Of a DNA stretch of 64,000 nucleotides, positions 46,058-54,976 are shown piece by piece. The stretch is from assembly GCA_964655355.1 (NCBI GenBank), contig CAZZMD010000015.1, positions 17,998 to 81,997 of the forward strand. The letters are read 5' to 3'. Each line of letters opens with the position of its first letter. Position 1 is the first letter of the stretch. This stretch comes from CALGDE01 sp964655355. GTDB taxonomy: Bacteria > Cyanobacteriota > Cyanobacteriia > CACIAM-69d. A program made the translations under genes and the position numbers. The notes below the pieces were generated by a model. It worked only from the letters and a program-made list of their open reading frames with translations. It did no database searches and was not told the origin of the DNA.

Positions 46058-46099
46058 AAAAAACGTAGGGCTGATCACCCCCAATGGATCATCAGCCCC
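46058..46099 (-). terminator. Terminator-like hairpin between rpoA and rplQ
   Basis: Read on the minus strand, GGGCTGAT (complement of 46091-46098) pairs with ATCAGCCC (complement of 46068-46075) around a 15-base loop, then TACG and TTTTTT (complement of 46058-46063). It could end or attenuate the rpoA transcript. Confidence 0.7.
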
Positions 46100-46116
46100 T
46101 AACAAGACTCTTATTG

Positions 46117-47061
46117 TTAAGCCTTAGCCGCTTTTTCCTGGGGAAGGGTGATACCCAAACGCCGTTGCAGCGCCTCAATCACCTCTTCCGCCGACTTCTG
46201 ACCGAAGTTCTTAATTTCGAGCAGATCTTCCTGGGTAAACTCCAGCAAATCCGCCACCGTATTGATTTGAGCCCGCTTCAGGCAGTTATAGGCCCGCACC
46301 GACAGTTGCAACTCCTCAATGGGAATCTGGCTGCTGGGATCCTGATTCTCCTTCTGCTCACTGGGGGCAGCATCCAAGGTGAAATCCTTCAGGGGGCTGA
46401 ACAAATCCACCAGCGTATCCGCCGCATCGCTCAACGCCTGCTGGGGAGAAATCACCCCATTGGTCCACACCTCCAGGGTCAGCCGATCCTCCTCAATCTT
46501 CTCGCCAATGCTGGCCTTCTCCACAAAATAATTCACCTTGTGGACCGGCATAAACACCGAGTCAATTTGCAGAAAATCGATCGCCGACGACTCATCCTGT
46601 CCCCGCTCGATCGCCCGATAACCATGGCCGCGCTCAATGCGGAACTCCATCTCCAGGGTCGCCCCCTCGGACAAAGTCGCAATGTACTGGGTCGGATCTA
46701 CTGCGTCTACCTCAGCGGGCAGATCAAACAAATCCGCCGTCACCACCGCCGGGCCTTTTACGAGCAAGCGACCAATCTGAGGCTCATCCGCATGGCTACG
46801 CAGCACCAGCTCCTTCATATTCAACAGAATATCCAGAACGTCCTCTCGGACCCCCGGCACCGTCGCAAACTCATGGCTGACCCCCGCGATCCGCACCGCG
46901 GTCACCGCCGTTCCCTCCAAGTTAGCGAGCAGCACCCGGCGCAACGCGTTGCCCACAGTCGTCCCTTGACCCCGCACCAGCGGACTCAGAACAAACTTAC
47001 TGTACTGATTACGACTGCTCTCAGTGCTGGACTCAACACACTCAATCTGAAACTGCGGCAC
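46117..47061 (-). CDS. rpoA: RNA polymerase alpha subunit
   Basis: The 314-residue subunit has the alpha N-terminal dimerisation domain (QFIECVES-like start, FVLSPLVRGQGTTVGNALRRVLL) and the C-terminal DNA/activator-binding domain (AYNCLKRAQINTVADLL, IKNFGQKSAEEVIEAL). It is complete. A 276-bp gap separates it from rpsK upstream. Confidence 0.97.
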   Translation of the reverse strand: MPQFQIECVESSTESSRNQYSKFVLSPLVRGQGTTVGNALRRVLLANLEGTAVTAVRIAGVSHEFATVPGVREDVLDILLNMKELVLRSHADEPQIGRLLVKGPAVVTADLFDLPAEVDAVDPTQYIATLSEGATLEMEFRIERGHGYRAIERGQDESSAIDFLQIDSVFMPVHKVNYFVEKASIGEKIEEDRLTLEVWTNGVISPQQALSDAADTLVDLFSPLKDFTLDAAPSEQKENQDPSSQIPIEELQLSVRAYNCLKRAQINTVADLLEFTQEDLLEIKNFGQKSAEEVIEALQRRLGITLPQEKAAKA

Positions 47062-47337
47062 GACATAGCCTCCCAGCTTGTGCTAACCAATCAACAGGAC
47101 CTCACCAATACCCTCCTAACCTAGGCGGCATTGATCCGAATCCAGACCAAACAACAGAATTGCTAAAGCGATCGACGCCTTCAACCTGCGTCCTCCCCAA
47201 CGGTCCCAAAGCAAAACAAGCTTAATCACCAGTGGACTAAACTCGCTTCACCCAGGGCACCCCCCGACAAGACATTAGAAACGCAATTCCCCGACCCTCG
47301 TCGGAATGGGCAGCGACCCATCCCCCTCACCATCGCC

Positions 47338-47733
47338 TTAAACGCGACGACGCTTGGGAGGACGGCAGCCATTGTGGGGAATCGGGGTCACATCCCGAAT
47401 CAGGGTGATCTCCAACCCCGCTCCCTGCAAAGCCCGAATCGCCGTTTCACGACCGGACCCAGGGCCCGTCACCATCACTTCGGTTTGACGCATACCCTGC
47501 TCAACGGCGCGGCGGGCGGCAGACTCAGCGGCAGTTTGAGCCGCAAAGGGAGTACCTTTCTTAGCCCCTTTAAAGCCACTGGAACCAGCCGACGCCCAAG
47601 AGACCACGTCCCCCTTCAGGTCGGTGATCGTAATAATGGTGTTGTTAAAGGTGGATTGAATATGCGCGACGCCGCTAGGGACATGACGCTTTTGCTTACG
47701 GGATCCGGAACGCTTAACAGGTTGCTTAGCCAT
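47338..47733 (-). CDS. rpsK: Ribosomal protein uS11
   Basis: 131-residue small-subunit platform protein with ATG start, GVAHIQSTFNNTIITITD, GSSGFKGAKKGTPFAAQ and the C-terminal signature TPIPHNGCRPPKRRRV. Follows rpsM by 114 bp. Confidence 0.97.
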   Translation of the reverse strand: MAKQPVKRSGSRKQKRHVPSGVAHIQSTFNNTIITITDLKGDVVSWASAGSSGFKGAKKGTPFAAQTAAESAARRAVEQGMRQTEVMVTGPGSGRETAIRALQGAGLEITLIRDVTPIPHNGCRPPKRRRV

Positions 47734-47847
47734 GGCTGACAGGAGGTTTACAGGTTGGAATAGGGGTTGGAATGTGGAATAGCCTCAGGCTGAGCCCCGG
47801 CAAAGGACCAGTCCCACAGGCAGAAAAATGGTGAGATGACCGGCAGC

Positions 47848-48216
47848 TTACTTCTTCTTACCGGCAACGGTCCGGCGAGCCCCACGGCGGGTACGAGCAT
47901 TCGTCCGGGTCCGCTGCCCCCGAACCGGCAGCCCAGCCCGATGGCGACGACCACGGTAGGTGCCGATGTCCATCAAACGCTTGATGTTCATGGCTTCCCA
48001 ACGGCGCAGATCCCCTTCGATTTCGTAGTTCTGCTCCACTTCCGCCCGCAGCGCAGCTACGTCAGCGTCTGCCAAGTCGCGAACCCGGATGTCAGGGTTA
48101 ACACCGGCTGCAGCCAATACTTTCTGCGATCGCGATAGACCGATTCCATAAATGTAGGTCAAGCCAATCTCGATGCGCTTCTCGCGGGGTAAATCCACGC
48201 CAGCAATTCGTGCCAC
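47848..48216 (-). CDS. rpsM: Ribosomal protein uS13
   Basis: 122-residue head protein. GTG 48216 gives the family N-terminus ARIAGVDLPREKRIEIGL and is preceded by AGGGAG; the longer ORF to 48270 is rejected. RTRTNARTRRGARRTV at the C-terminus is typical. No rpmJ lies between it and infA. Confidence 0.96.
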   Translation of the reverse strand: MARIAGVDLPREKRIEIGLTYIYGIGLSRSQKVLAAAGVNPDIRVRDLADADVAALRAEVEQNYEIEGDLRRWEAMNIKRLMDIGTYRGRRHRAGLPVRGQRTRTNARTRRGARRTVAGKKK

Positions 48217-48400
48217 TTTTCTAAATCTCCCTCGTGCAGTAATGATGATGTGATGGGGGCGGGCTGCCACAGGGCACGCAGCGGCAATGCCATTGCCATA
48301 TATGCACGTACCAGCCCTTTATGTTACCCTGCCTCCCTCAACCCGTCAATCAAATCAAAGATTAGCCGGACAAGGAGTAACAGGGATTGGAAGCAAAGTC

Positions 48401-48628
48401 CTACCGCTTATTTTTCAGGCGGTAGGTGATGCGTCCCTTGGTCAAGTCATAGGGGGTGAGCTCCACCTTGACGCGATCGCCGGGCAAAATTTTGATGTAA
48501 TTCCGGCGAATTTTGCCTGAGATATGGGCAAGGACATTGAATCCGTTATCGAGGTCAACGCGAAACATCGCGTTAGGAAGGGATTCTGTAACCGTCCCCT
48601 CCATTTCAATCAGGTCTTGCTTAGACAA
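48401..48628 (-). CDS. infA: Translation initiation factor IF-1
   Basis: 75-residue OB-fold protein (SKQDLIEMEGTVTESLPNA, GKIRRNYIKILPGDRVKVEL). It starts with TTG, preceded by GGAG, which is unusual for such a conserved gene. Its leader contains three TATGGGCTCA repeats and the terminator hairpin after adk. Confidence 0.95.
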   Translation of the reverse strand: MSKQDLIEMEGTVTESLPNAMFRVDLDNGFNVLAHISGKIRRNYIKILPGDRVKVELTPYDLTKGRITYRLKNKR

Positions 48629-48666
48629 GGTGGAGTCTCCTAGCGAATTGCTTCAGAACAACAAAG

Positions 48667-48700
48667 TATGGGCTCAGTATGGGCTCAAGGTATGGGCTCA
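48667..48700. repeat. Three TATGGGCTCA direct repeats upstream of infA
   Basis: Exact 10-base copies at 48667-48676, 48678-48687 and 48691-48700 lie in the infA 5' region (minus strand reads TGAGCCCATA). They are followed by several degenerate ACTCAA units up to about 48740. Function unknown. Confidence 0.8.
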
Positions 48701-48754
48701 AGGATGAACTCAAAAAGATTCGAACTCAAACTCAAAACTGAGTCCCATCCACAG

Positions 48755-48793
48755 TAAAAGCCCGTTCCCGACAGCGAGGCCGGGCGCGGGCTA
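48755..48793 (-). terminator. Terminator-like hairpin between adk and infA
   Basis: On the minus strand AGCCCG-CG-CCCG pairs with CGGG-AA-CGGGCT across a short loop (complement of 48759-48792), followed by TTTT. It probably ends or attenuates the rplC-adk transcript. Confidence 0.65.
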
Positions 48794-48809
48794 TGGCTTG
48801 AGTTATTCC

Positions 48810-49385
48810 CTAGACACTCGACAGCGGACGAATGGCGGTCTTCAGTAGATCGCTCACCGCCTCCAGGGACGCATCCCCATTGACGACCGTCAGTTGAGGG
48901 CGATCGCCATAGAAATTCAGAATCGGGGCCGTCGACTCGTGGAACACCTCCAACCGTCGCCGAATCACCGCCTCCGTATCATCGGACCGTCCCTGATCGC
49001 GGCCGCGGCTGAGCAAACGCTCCACCAACGTCGCGTCTGGAACCTCCAGGCTCAGGATGCGATCAAACCCCTGCCCCATCTCGGTCAGCATGGCGTCCAA
49101 CTGTTCCGCCTGGGCAACCGTACGCGGAAAACCATCTAGGATCCAACCGTTTGCGGCATCGGGCTGACTCAGACGCTCCTGGATCATGTCCAAGATCAGA
49201 GAATCAGGAACCAAATCCCCCTTATCCATAAAGGACTTGGCCTTCACCCCAAGCTCCGTCTGATTCTTAACCGCAGCCCGCAAAATATCCCCCGTCGAAA
49301 TATGGGGAATGCTGAGCCACTTCGACAGAATCACTGCCTGGGTTCCTTTGCCCGCTCCCGGTGGTCCTAGAAAAATTAAACGCAT
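48810..49385 (-). CDS. adk: Adenylate kinase (short form)
   Basis: Interconverts ATP+AMP and 2 ADP. 191 residues with GPPGAGKGTQA (P-loop), ISTGDILRAAV and GFPRTVAQAEQLD. The lid is short, as in other cyanobacterial enzymes. Its ATG overlaps the secY stop (TAATG). Confidence 0.96.
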   Translation of the reverse strand: MRLIFLGPPGAGKGTQAVILSKWLSIPHISTGDILRAAVKNQTELGVKAKSFMDKGDLVPDSLILDMIQERLSQPDAANGWILDGFPRTVAQAEQLDAMLTEMGQGFDRILSLEVPDATLVERLLSRGRDQGRSDDTEAVIRRRLEVFHESTAPILNFYGDRPQLTVVNGDASLEAVSDLLKTAIRPLSSV

Positions 49386-50707
49386 TACTGCTTCACCATG
49401 CCTTCATAGCGCTGAGAGATCACATAAGTTTGAATCTGCTTGGCGGTGTCGATCGCCACCCCCACCAGAATCAAGAAAGAAGTCGCCCCCAGTCCTTGGA
49501 AGGTTCTGACATTAGTGGCGCTCTCCACCGCAGTGGGAACGATCGCCACCAATCCCAGGAATACCGCCCCTAAGAACGTGAGTCGATTCAAAACCTGTTG
49601 AATACGGTCACTGGTCGCCTGTCCAGGTCGGACCCCGGGAATACTGGCCCCCATCTTTTTCAAGTTCTGGGACATATCCACCGGGTTGACGATCAAAGAC
49701 GCATAGAAATAGCTAAAGAAAAGAATGAGCGCCAGGTACACCAAGGCGTAGAGCCAAGGGGTCACCCCGGTCGGACTCAAGTAGGTCGCCACCTGGGCCA
49801 GCACCGGATTATTGGTGAACTGGGCCAACGACGCGGGCAATACCAACACCGCCGTCGCGAAAATGATGGGCATCACGCCCCCCTGGTTCAGTCGCAGGGG
49901 CAAGTAGCTGCTGCGCTCCTGGTACACCCGGCGTCCCACCTGACGGCGAGCAGACACGATGGGAATCCGTCGCGCCCCTTCCTGGACAAACACAATCCCG
50001 ACAATGGTGGCCAAGAATGCCAGCACCAGCAAAATAATGCCGCCCACCACCTCGCGATCGCCACTTTGGGCCAGCTCAAGGGTTTGCCCGACCGAGCGCG
50101 GGAACGTGGACACAATATTGATAAAGATCAACAGCGACGCGCCATTACCAACGCCCCGCTCCGTGATCAATTCACCGAGCCACATCACCATCATGGAACC
50201 GGCTGTCAAAGCCAACACCGTCTCCACAATGAACACCGGTCCCGGCGTGATGGCAGCCCCCAAGCTAGAGACCCACAGGGAAATCCCCACACTTTGAATC
50301 ACCGCCCATCCCAGGGCCACATAACGGGTAATCTGCGACAACTTCCGTCGCCCGGCTTCCCCTTCATTCTTCTGCAGATCCTCCAGGGAAGGCAGCGCCG
50401 CCGTCAGCAGCTGGATGATGATAGAGGCATTAATAAACGGCAAAATACCCAGGGCAAAAATACCCAGGGCCGAGAGCCCCCCGCCAGAAAAGATATCGAG
50501 GAATCCAACAATTCCCCCTAATCCACTGGAAGAAATTCGCTCAGAAAAAATTGCCCGATCAATGCCGGGAATGGGCAAATAAATGCCTAACCGCACCAGA
50601 ACCAATAAGCCAATCGTCAGAAGAAGACGACCGCGCAGTCCAGCGGCTTGGGCCATCTGTGCGAACGTTTCTTGAGCAGATGGGCTTCTATCGCGACTGA
50701 CCACCAT
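49385..50707 (-). CDS. secY: Preprotein translocase subunit SecY
   Basis: Main channel of the Sec translocase, 440 residues, about ten membrane helices. GIYLPIPGIDRAIF, NPVDMSQNLKKMGASIPGVRPG and a C-terminal cytosolic tail are typical. It is the usual partner downstream of rplO, coupled to adk by a one-base overlap. Confidence 0.97.
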   Translation of the reverse strand: MVVSRDRSPSAQETFAQMAQAAGLRGRLLLTIGLLVLVRLGIYLPIPGIDRAIFSERISSSGLGGIVGFLDIFSGGGLSALGIFALGILPFINASIIIQLLTAALPSLEDLQKNEGEAGRRKLSQITRYVALGWAVIQSVGISLWVSSLGAAITPGPVFIVETVLALTAGSMMVMWLGELITERGVGNGASLLIFINIVSTFPRSVGQTLELAQSGDREVVGGIILLVLAFLATIVGIVFVQEGARRIPIVSARRQVGRRVYQERSSYLPLRLNQGGVMPIIFATAVLVLPASLAQFTNNPVLAQVATYLSPTGVTPWLYALVYLALILFFSYFYASLIVNPVDMSQNLKKMGASIPGVRPGQATSDRIQQVLNRLTFLGAVFLGLVAIVPTAVESATNVRTFQGLGATSFLILVGVAIDTAKQIQTYVISQRYEGMVKQ

Positions 50708-50803
50708 CTCGGCTTACCTAAAGAATCCGTTAAAACTCAATCGTACCAGCTTGATCCCAATAGCATTCCCGCAGGAACATTACTTAGAGCGCTAATGCGA
50801 GCG

Positions 50804-51280
50804 TTACTTAGAACGCACCCACTTATCGGGGCCGTACTTGACCAAAGTGCAGGTGCCCCCCGCCGCTTCGATCTTCGCCTGGGCAGATTTACTGAAAGCA
50901 GCCGCTTCAACGGTCAAAGCAACCGATAGTTCACCATCGCCCAACACCTTCAGAGGTGCTTGGCCCGTGGTCAGAACCCCTTCGTCCACCAAGAACTGAA
51001 GATTCACCGTCGTGCCAGCGGGCAATGCCGCCAAATCGGACACATTAATCAGGGTGAAATTCTTCGGATTGATTACCGTAAAGTGCTTTAACTTCGGCAC
51101 CCGGCGGTACAGGGGCATTTGTCCCCCTTCGAAACCCGGGCGAGTTCCCCGACCGGAGCGGGACTTCTGACCCCGCATGCCAAACCCACAGCTTGCCCCT
51201 TGACCGGCGGCAATACCACGGCCCACCCGACGGCGGCGGCGTTTAGACCCCTCTTGGGGCTTTGCATCTCCCAATCTCAT
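50804..51280 (-). CDS. rplO: Ribosomal protein uL15
   Basis: 158 residues; KRRRRRVGRGIAAGQGASCG, MRGQKSRSGRGTRPGFEGGQ and a C-terminal beta domain. Follows rpsE directly; rpmD (L30) is absent, as in cyanobacteria. Confidence 0.96.
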   Translation of the reverse strand: MRLGDAKPQEGSKRRRRRVGRGIAAGQGASCGFGMRGQKSRSGRGTRPGFEGGQMPLYRRVPKLKHFTVINPKNFTLINVSDLAALPAGTTVNLQFLVDEGVLTTGQAPLKVLGDGELSVALTVEAAAFSKSAQAKIEAAGGTCTLVKYGPDKWVRSK

Positions 51281-51388
51281 GGCAAGACTCCTGAACCTTC
51301 AGCTTGATACTGGTCGCTAACGTTAAATGCGCTGTTAAACGCACTGTTTTATCGGCTTTATCCCAAAGCGATCGCCCTAACTGGCGAC

Positions 51389-51913
51389 TTACTTGGAATA
51401 CAACTTTTCAATGGGAACACCCCGATCCGCCGCCACATCGCCCAAGGTCCGGAGGGAGCCCAGAGCATTCAAAGCAGCGCGGGCGTTATTCAAAGGATTA
51501 TCCGATCCCAATTGCTTCGCCAGAATGTTCTTCACCCCAGCCAACTCCAACACGGTACGCACAGCGCCACCGGCAATTACACCGGTACCGGGAGATGCGG
51601 GACGCATCATCACCGCTGCACCACCGCCCCGACCCTGGGACGGGTGAGGAATGGAATTATTAGTGGTCAAAGGAACCGTCACCAGGCTCTTCTTGCCATC
51701 GGCAACGCCCTTCTTCACGGCACCAATCACGTCAGCGGCCTTACCGACCCCAACGCCGACCTGTCCCTTCTCATCGCCCACCACCACGATCGCCCGGAAG
51801 CTAAGTTTCTTACCCCCCTTGACCACCTTGGTGACCCGGCGGATTTGGACAACCCGTTCCTGCCACTCCGAATCCTTTTCGCGATTGCGATCTTTCTTAC
51901 GACGATTCGCCAT
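51389..51913 (-). CDS. rpsE: Ribosomal protein uS5
   Basis: 174 residues from ATG 51913: MANRRKKDRNREKDSEWQER start, KLSFRAIVVVGDEKGQVGVG, and SLRTLGDVAADRGV end. The longer ORF to 52030 is rejected because it runs into rplR. Confidence 0.96.
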   Translation of the reverse strand: MANRRKKDRNREKDSEWQERVVQIRRVTKVVKGGKKLSFRAIVVVGDEKGQVGVGVGKAADVIGAVKKGVADGKKSLVTVPLTTNNSIPHPSQGRGGGAAVMMRPASPGTGVIAGGAVRTVLELAGVKNILAKQLGSDNPLNNARAALNALGSLRTLGDVAADRGVPIEKLYSK

Positions 51914-51950
51914 TGTTTTTATCCCTGTGTTTGATTCCTGTGGTAAATCC

Positions 51951-52313
51951 CTAGAACTCCAGGCCAGCCTCACGGGCAGCGTCAGCCAACGCCTTGACCC
52001 GACCGTGGTAGAGATTGCCACCGCGATCAAAAACGACCTGGGAAATGCCTTTACCCTTCAGACGCTCCGCCACCAGTTGTCCAACGGCAGCCGATGCCGC
52101 TTGGTCACGGCCAGTCTCCAGCTTCTCACGGATATCCGGATCCAGGGTGGAAGCTGCGGCGAGGGTATGCTGAGCCGCATCGTCGACCGCCTGCACATAA
52201 ATATGCTGGTGCGATCGAAACACACACAACCGAGGACGATCCGCCGTCCCCGCAATCTTGCGCCGCACCCGACGATGGCGTCGCTGCGTTAATGACTTAC
52301 GACCTTGCTTCAT
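51951..52313 (-). CDS. rplR: Ribosomal protein uL18
   Basis: 120-residue 5S-rRNA-binding protein (RHRRVRRKIAGTADRPRLCV, RSHQHIYVQAVDD, YHGRVKALADAAREAGLEF). Start overlaps the rplF stop by one base. Confidence 0.96.
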   Translation of the reverse strand: MKQGRKSLTQRRHRRVRRKIAGTADRPRLCVFRSHQHIYVQAVDDAAQHTLAAASTLDPDIREKLETGRDQAASAAVGQLVAERLKGKGISQVVFDRGGNLYHGRVKALADAAREAGLEF

Positions 52314-52852
52314 TACTTCTTACCTGTCTTACCAGCTTTACGTCTGACGTGCTCGCCCTGGTAGCGAATACCCTTACCCTTAAAGGGCTCCGGGGGACGT
52401 ATCGCACGGATACGGGCGGCGGTATTACCCACCAACTCCTTATCAATGCCGCTGACCGTGACGTTCGTGTTGCCTTCAACGGCGAACTGAATGCCGTCGG
52501 GGGCGGGGATATCCACCGGGTGGCTATAGCCCACACTCAGGTTCAAGGTCGTCCCCTTCACCTGGGCCCGATAACCCACCCCTTGGATTTCCAGCTTGCG
52601 CTCAAACCCCTTCGAAACCCCTTCCACCATGTTGGCGAACAGGGACCGGCACAGCCCATGGCGCTGGCGCGCCACCCGGGAATCATCAATGCGCTTCACA
52701 TTGACTTCACTGCCGTCCTGCTCAAACGTGGCCTCGGGGGGAAATTCCCGCTTTAGCTCTCCCTTCGGTCCCTTCACCGTCACGTTTTGACCGTTTAAGG
52801 TCACCGTAACGCCGCCGGGAATCGGTACTGGCTGTTTACCAATCCGTGACAT
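52313..52852 (-). CDS. rplF: Ribosomal protein uL6
   Basis: 179 residues with SRIGKQPVPIPGGVTVTLNG, VRAIRPPEPFKGKGIRY-like (IRPPEPFKGKGIRYQGE) and KAGKTGKK end. Near the peptidyl-transferase/factor-binding region. Confidence 0.97.
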   Translation of the reverse strand: MSRIGKQPVPIPGGVTVTLNGQNVTVKGPKGELKREFPPEATFEQDGSEVNVKRIDDSRVARQRHGLCRSLFANMVEGVSKGFERKLEIQGVGYRAQVKGTTLNLSVGYSHPVDIPAPDGIQFAVEGNTNVTVSGIDKELVGNTAARIRAIRPPEPFKGKGIRYQGEHVRRKAGKTGKK

Positions 52853-52922
52853 GACTAATAGATCCTCCTAAATCTACAGTGGTTGAAAGCCTGTTAAAAG
52901 CTCGCTGAAAGCCCTAGAAGTC

Positions 52923-53324
52923 CTACCAGACGTAGCACAGAACTTCGCCGCCCACGCCCTGTTTCCGAGCGTCGCGATCGCACATAATGCCGCTGGACGT
53001 GGAAATGATGGCGATACCAATGCCCCCGAGCACGCGGGGCAAATCCCGGCGGTTCGAATACACCCGCAAACCGGGCTTACTCACCCGCTTCACGGTGGTA
53101 ATAATCGGCCGGCGCTGCTTGCCCTTGTACTTCAACCCAATGGTCAAAGCCCGATTGATGCCCTCACCGGACTCCTCAACGGTGCCGACATAACCTTCTG
53201 CTTCCAACACCGCGGCAATGCTGCGGGTCATTTTCGTCGCCGGCACCTGGGTGGTCTGGTGTCGCGCCATACTCGCATTACGGATGCGAGTCAGCATATC
53301 TGCGATGGGATCGTTAACTGCCAT
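52923..53324 (-). CDS. rpsH: Ribosomal protein uS8
   Basis: 133-residue 16S-rRNA binder: NDPIADMLTRIRNASMARH, SSGIMCDRDARKQGVGGEVL. Starts ATG 53324. Confidence 0.97.
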   Translation of the reverse strand: MAVNDPIADMLTRIRNASMARHQTTQVPATKMTRSIAAVLEAEGYVGTVEESGEGINRALTIGLKYKGKQRRPIITTVKRVSKPGLRVYSNRRDLPRVLGGIGIAIISTSSGIMCDRDARKQGVGGEVLCYVW

Positions 53325-53348
53325 GGTGAGCTCCTTGCAACGCTGCCA

Positions 53349-53894
53349 TTATTTCTCCCGGAAGGGCATACCAAATGCCTTTAGCAAGGCGCGGCCTTCC
53401 TCGTCTGTGTTTGCGGTCGTAATGATTGAAATATCCATCCCGCGAATCTGATCGATGCTGTCGTATTCCACTTCGGGAAAAATCAACTGCTCTTTCAAAC
53501 CCAGGGAATAATTGCCCCGACCGTCGAAGCTGTTGGGACTGATGCCGCGGAAATCGCGAATGCGAGGCAGCGACAGGTTCACCAGCCGGTCCAGGAAGTC
53601 GTACATCCGGTCAGCCCGGAGGGTCACCTTCAGACCCACGGGCATGCCTTCGCGCAACTTGAAACCCGCGATCGCCTTTTTCGCGCGGGTCACCACCGGC
53701 TGTTGTCCGGTAATGGTCGCCAACTCCTTCAGGGAGGATTCCAAAGCCTTTGCGTTTTGGGACGCCTCGCCCAAACCACGGTTCACCGTGATTTTGGTGA
53801 GCTTGGGCACTTGGTGGAGGTTCGTATACTGAAACTCTTCCGTGAGCTTCGGTAGAACCGTCTCTTGGTAGTAGGTTTTGAGTCGTGATGCCAT
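53349..53894 (-). CDS. rplE: Ribosomal protein uL5
   Basis: 181 residues from ATG 53894: MASRLKTYYQETVLPKLTEE, RMYDFLDRLVNLSLPRIRDF. The upstream extension to 53972 is rejected. Confidence 0.96.
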   Translation of the reverse strand: MASRLKTYYQETVLPKLTEEFQYTNLHQVPKLTKITVNRGLGEASQNAKALESSLKELATITGQQPVVTRAKKAIAGFKLREGMPVGLKVTLRADRMYDFLDRLVNLSLPRIRDFRGISPNSFDGRGNYSLGLKEQLIFPEVEYDSIDQIRGMDISIITTANTDEEGRALLKAFGMPFREK

Positions 53895-53984
53895 AGCTAT
53901 TCTCTGGGGCATCCCAAGGGCTGGAAACGGACCAATCAGGGCAGTCGCCTGTATCCTGACCGCCGCCCACACACCCGTGGGAGC

Positions 53985-54347
53985 TTAGTCAATAATCTCG
54001 CCTGTTTTCTTCAACTTGCGAACCTTGCGACCGTTCTCATCCAAGACATAGCTGACCCGACTGGCCACCTTCTCCGCCTTGGAGTAGAGCATGACGTTGG
54101 AGCTGTGGATGGGAAACTCCGTGGTCTCAATGCGACCGGACTCCCCTTCCTGGGTGGGCTTGATGTGCTTCGTCTTGCGATTCACACCTTCCACGACCAC
54201 GGCGCTCTTCTTAGGGAAGATGGCAAGAATCTCGCCAACTTTGCCCTTATCGCGACCGGTGATCACCTGGACCGTATCGCCCTTCTTCACATGCATTTTG
54301 TGGCGAAGGGGATTGCCATTTTTGTTGAGCTTGGTGCCTTTCTTCAT
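53985..54347 (-). CDS. rplX: Ribosomal protein uL24
   Basis: 120-residue assembly initiator with KW motif KKGDTVQVITGRDKGKVGEI, then NRKTKHIKPTQEGESG. Start overlaps the rplN stop by one base. Confidence 0.97.
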   Translation of the reverse strand: MKKGTKLNKNGNPLRHKMHVKKGDTVQVITGRDKGKVGEILAIFPKKSAVVVEGVNRKTKHIKPTQEGESGRIETTEFPIHSSNVMLYSKAEKVASRVSYVLDENGRKVRKLKKTGEIID

Positions 54348-54715
54348 TAGAGAACCTCCGGCGCAAGCGAAACAATCTTCAGGTAATTCTTATCGCGCAG
54401 CTCCCGAGCCACGGGGCCGAATACCCGGGTGCCCCGAGGGTTGCCTTCCGGATTGATCAACACCGCAGCGTTGTCATCAAACCGAATGCTCATCCCACTG
54501 GAACGGCGGATATTCTTCTTGGTGCGCACGATAACGGCACGAACCACGTCGGAGCGCTTCACTGCCATGTTGGGCAGGGCGTCCTTGACAACACCGATGA
54601 TCACATCACCGACCCGGCCATAGCGGCGATTACCGCCACCGACGACGCGGATACACATGATTTTGCGGGCACCGCTGTTATCCGCAACGTTTAAATAACT
54701 CTCCTGTTGAATCAT
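54347..54715 (-). CDS. rplN: Ribosomal protein uL14
   Basis: 122 residues: MIQQESYLNVADNSGARKIM, GVVKDALPNMAVKRSDVVRA, IFGPVARELR-type end (VFGPVARELRDKNYLKIVSL). Confidence 0.97.
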   Translation of the reverse strand: MIQQESYLNVADNSGARKIMCIRVVGGGNRRYGRVGDVIIGVVKDALPNMAVKRSDVVRAVIVRTKKNIRRSSGMSIRFDDNAAVLINPEGNPRGTRVFGPVARELRDKNYLKIVSLAPEVL

Positions 54716-54721
54716 GGCTCG

Positions 54722-54970
54722 TTACCTCGGAGACATTTCTAGGATGTCGGCGATCGCCCAACGCTTGGTCCGGCTCATGGGGCGGGTTTCGCGAATTCTT
54801 ACGCGATCACCCACCTTGCACTGGTCCTCTGCGTCATGGGCCTTATAGCGCCGCGTACGGACCACAATCTTGCCGTACTTCGGGTGAGCAGCCCGGTTTT
54901 CCACCGCCACCACCACCGTTTTTTGCATTTTGTCGCTGACGACCACGCCAACGCGCTCTTTAACTGCCAT
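54722..54970 (-). CDS. rpsQ: Ribosomal protein uS17
   Basis: 82 residues: VKERVGVVVSDKMQKTVVVA, RRYKAHDAEDQCKVGDRVRI, RPMSRTKRWAI. Follows the repeat-bearing rpmC by 6 bp. Confidence 0.97.
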   Translation of the reverse strand: MAVKERVGVVVSDKMQKTVVVAVENRAAHPKYGKIVVRTRRYKAHDAEDQCKVGDRVRIRETRPMSRTKRWAIADILEMSPR

Positions 54971-54976
54971 GGGGCA

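Noticed and set aside
46084..47124. 346-codon plus-strand ORF opposite rpoA
   Set aside because: It is the complementary shadow of rpoA; composition is biased (His, Leu, Arg) and no domain is seen, while rpoA on the other strand is unmistakable.
48705..48725. TTCGAA-like T-loop motif suggesting a tRNA near infA
   Set aside because: No acceptor or anticodon stem can be formed around it.
49598..50521. 307-codon plus-strand ORF opposite secY
   Set aside because: Antisense shadow of secY with no recognisable motif.
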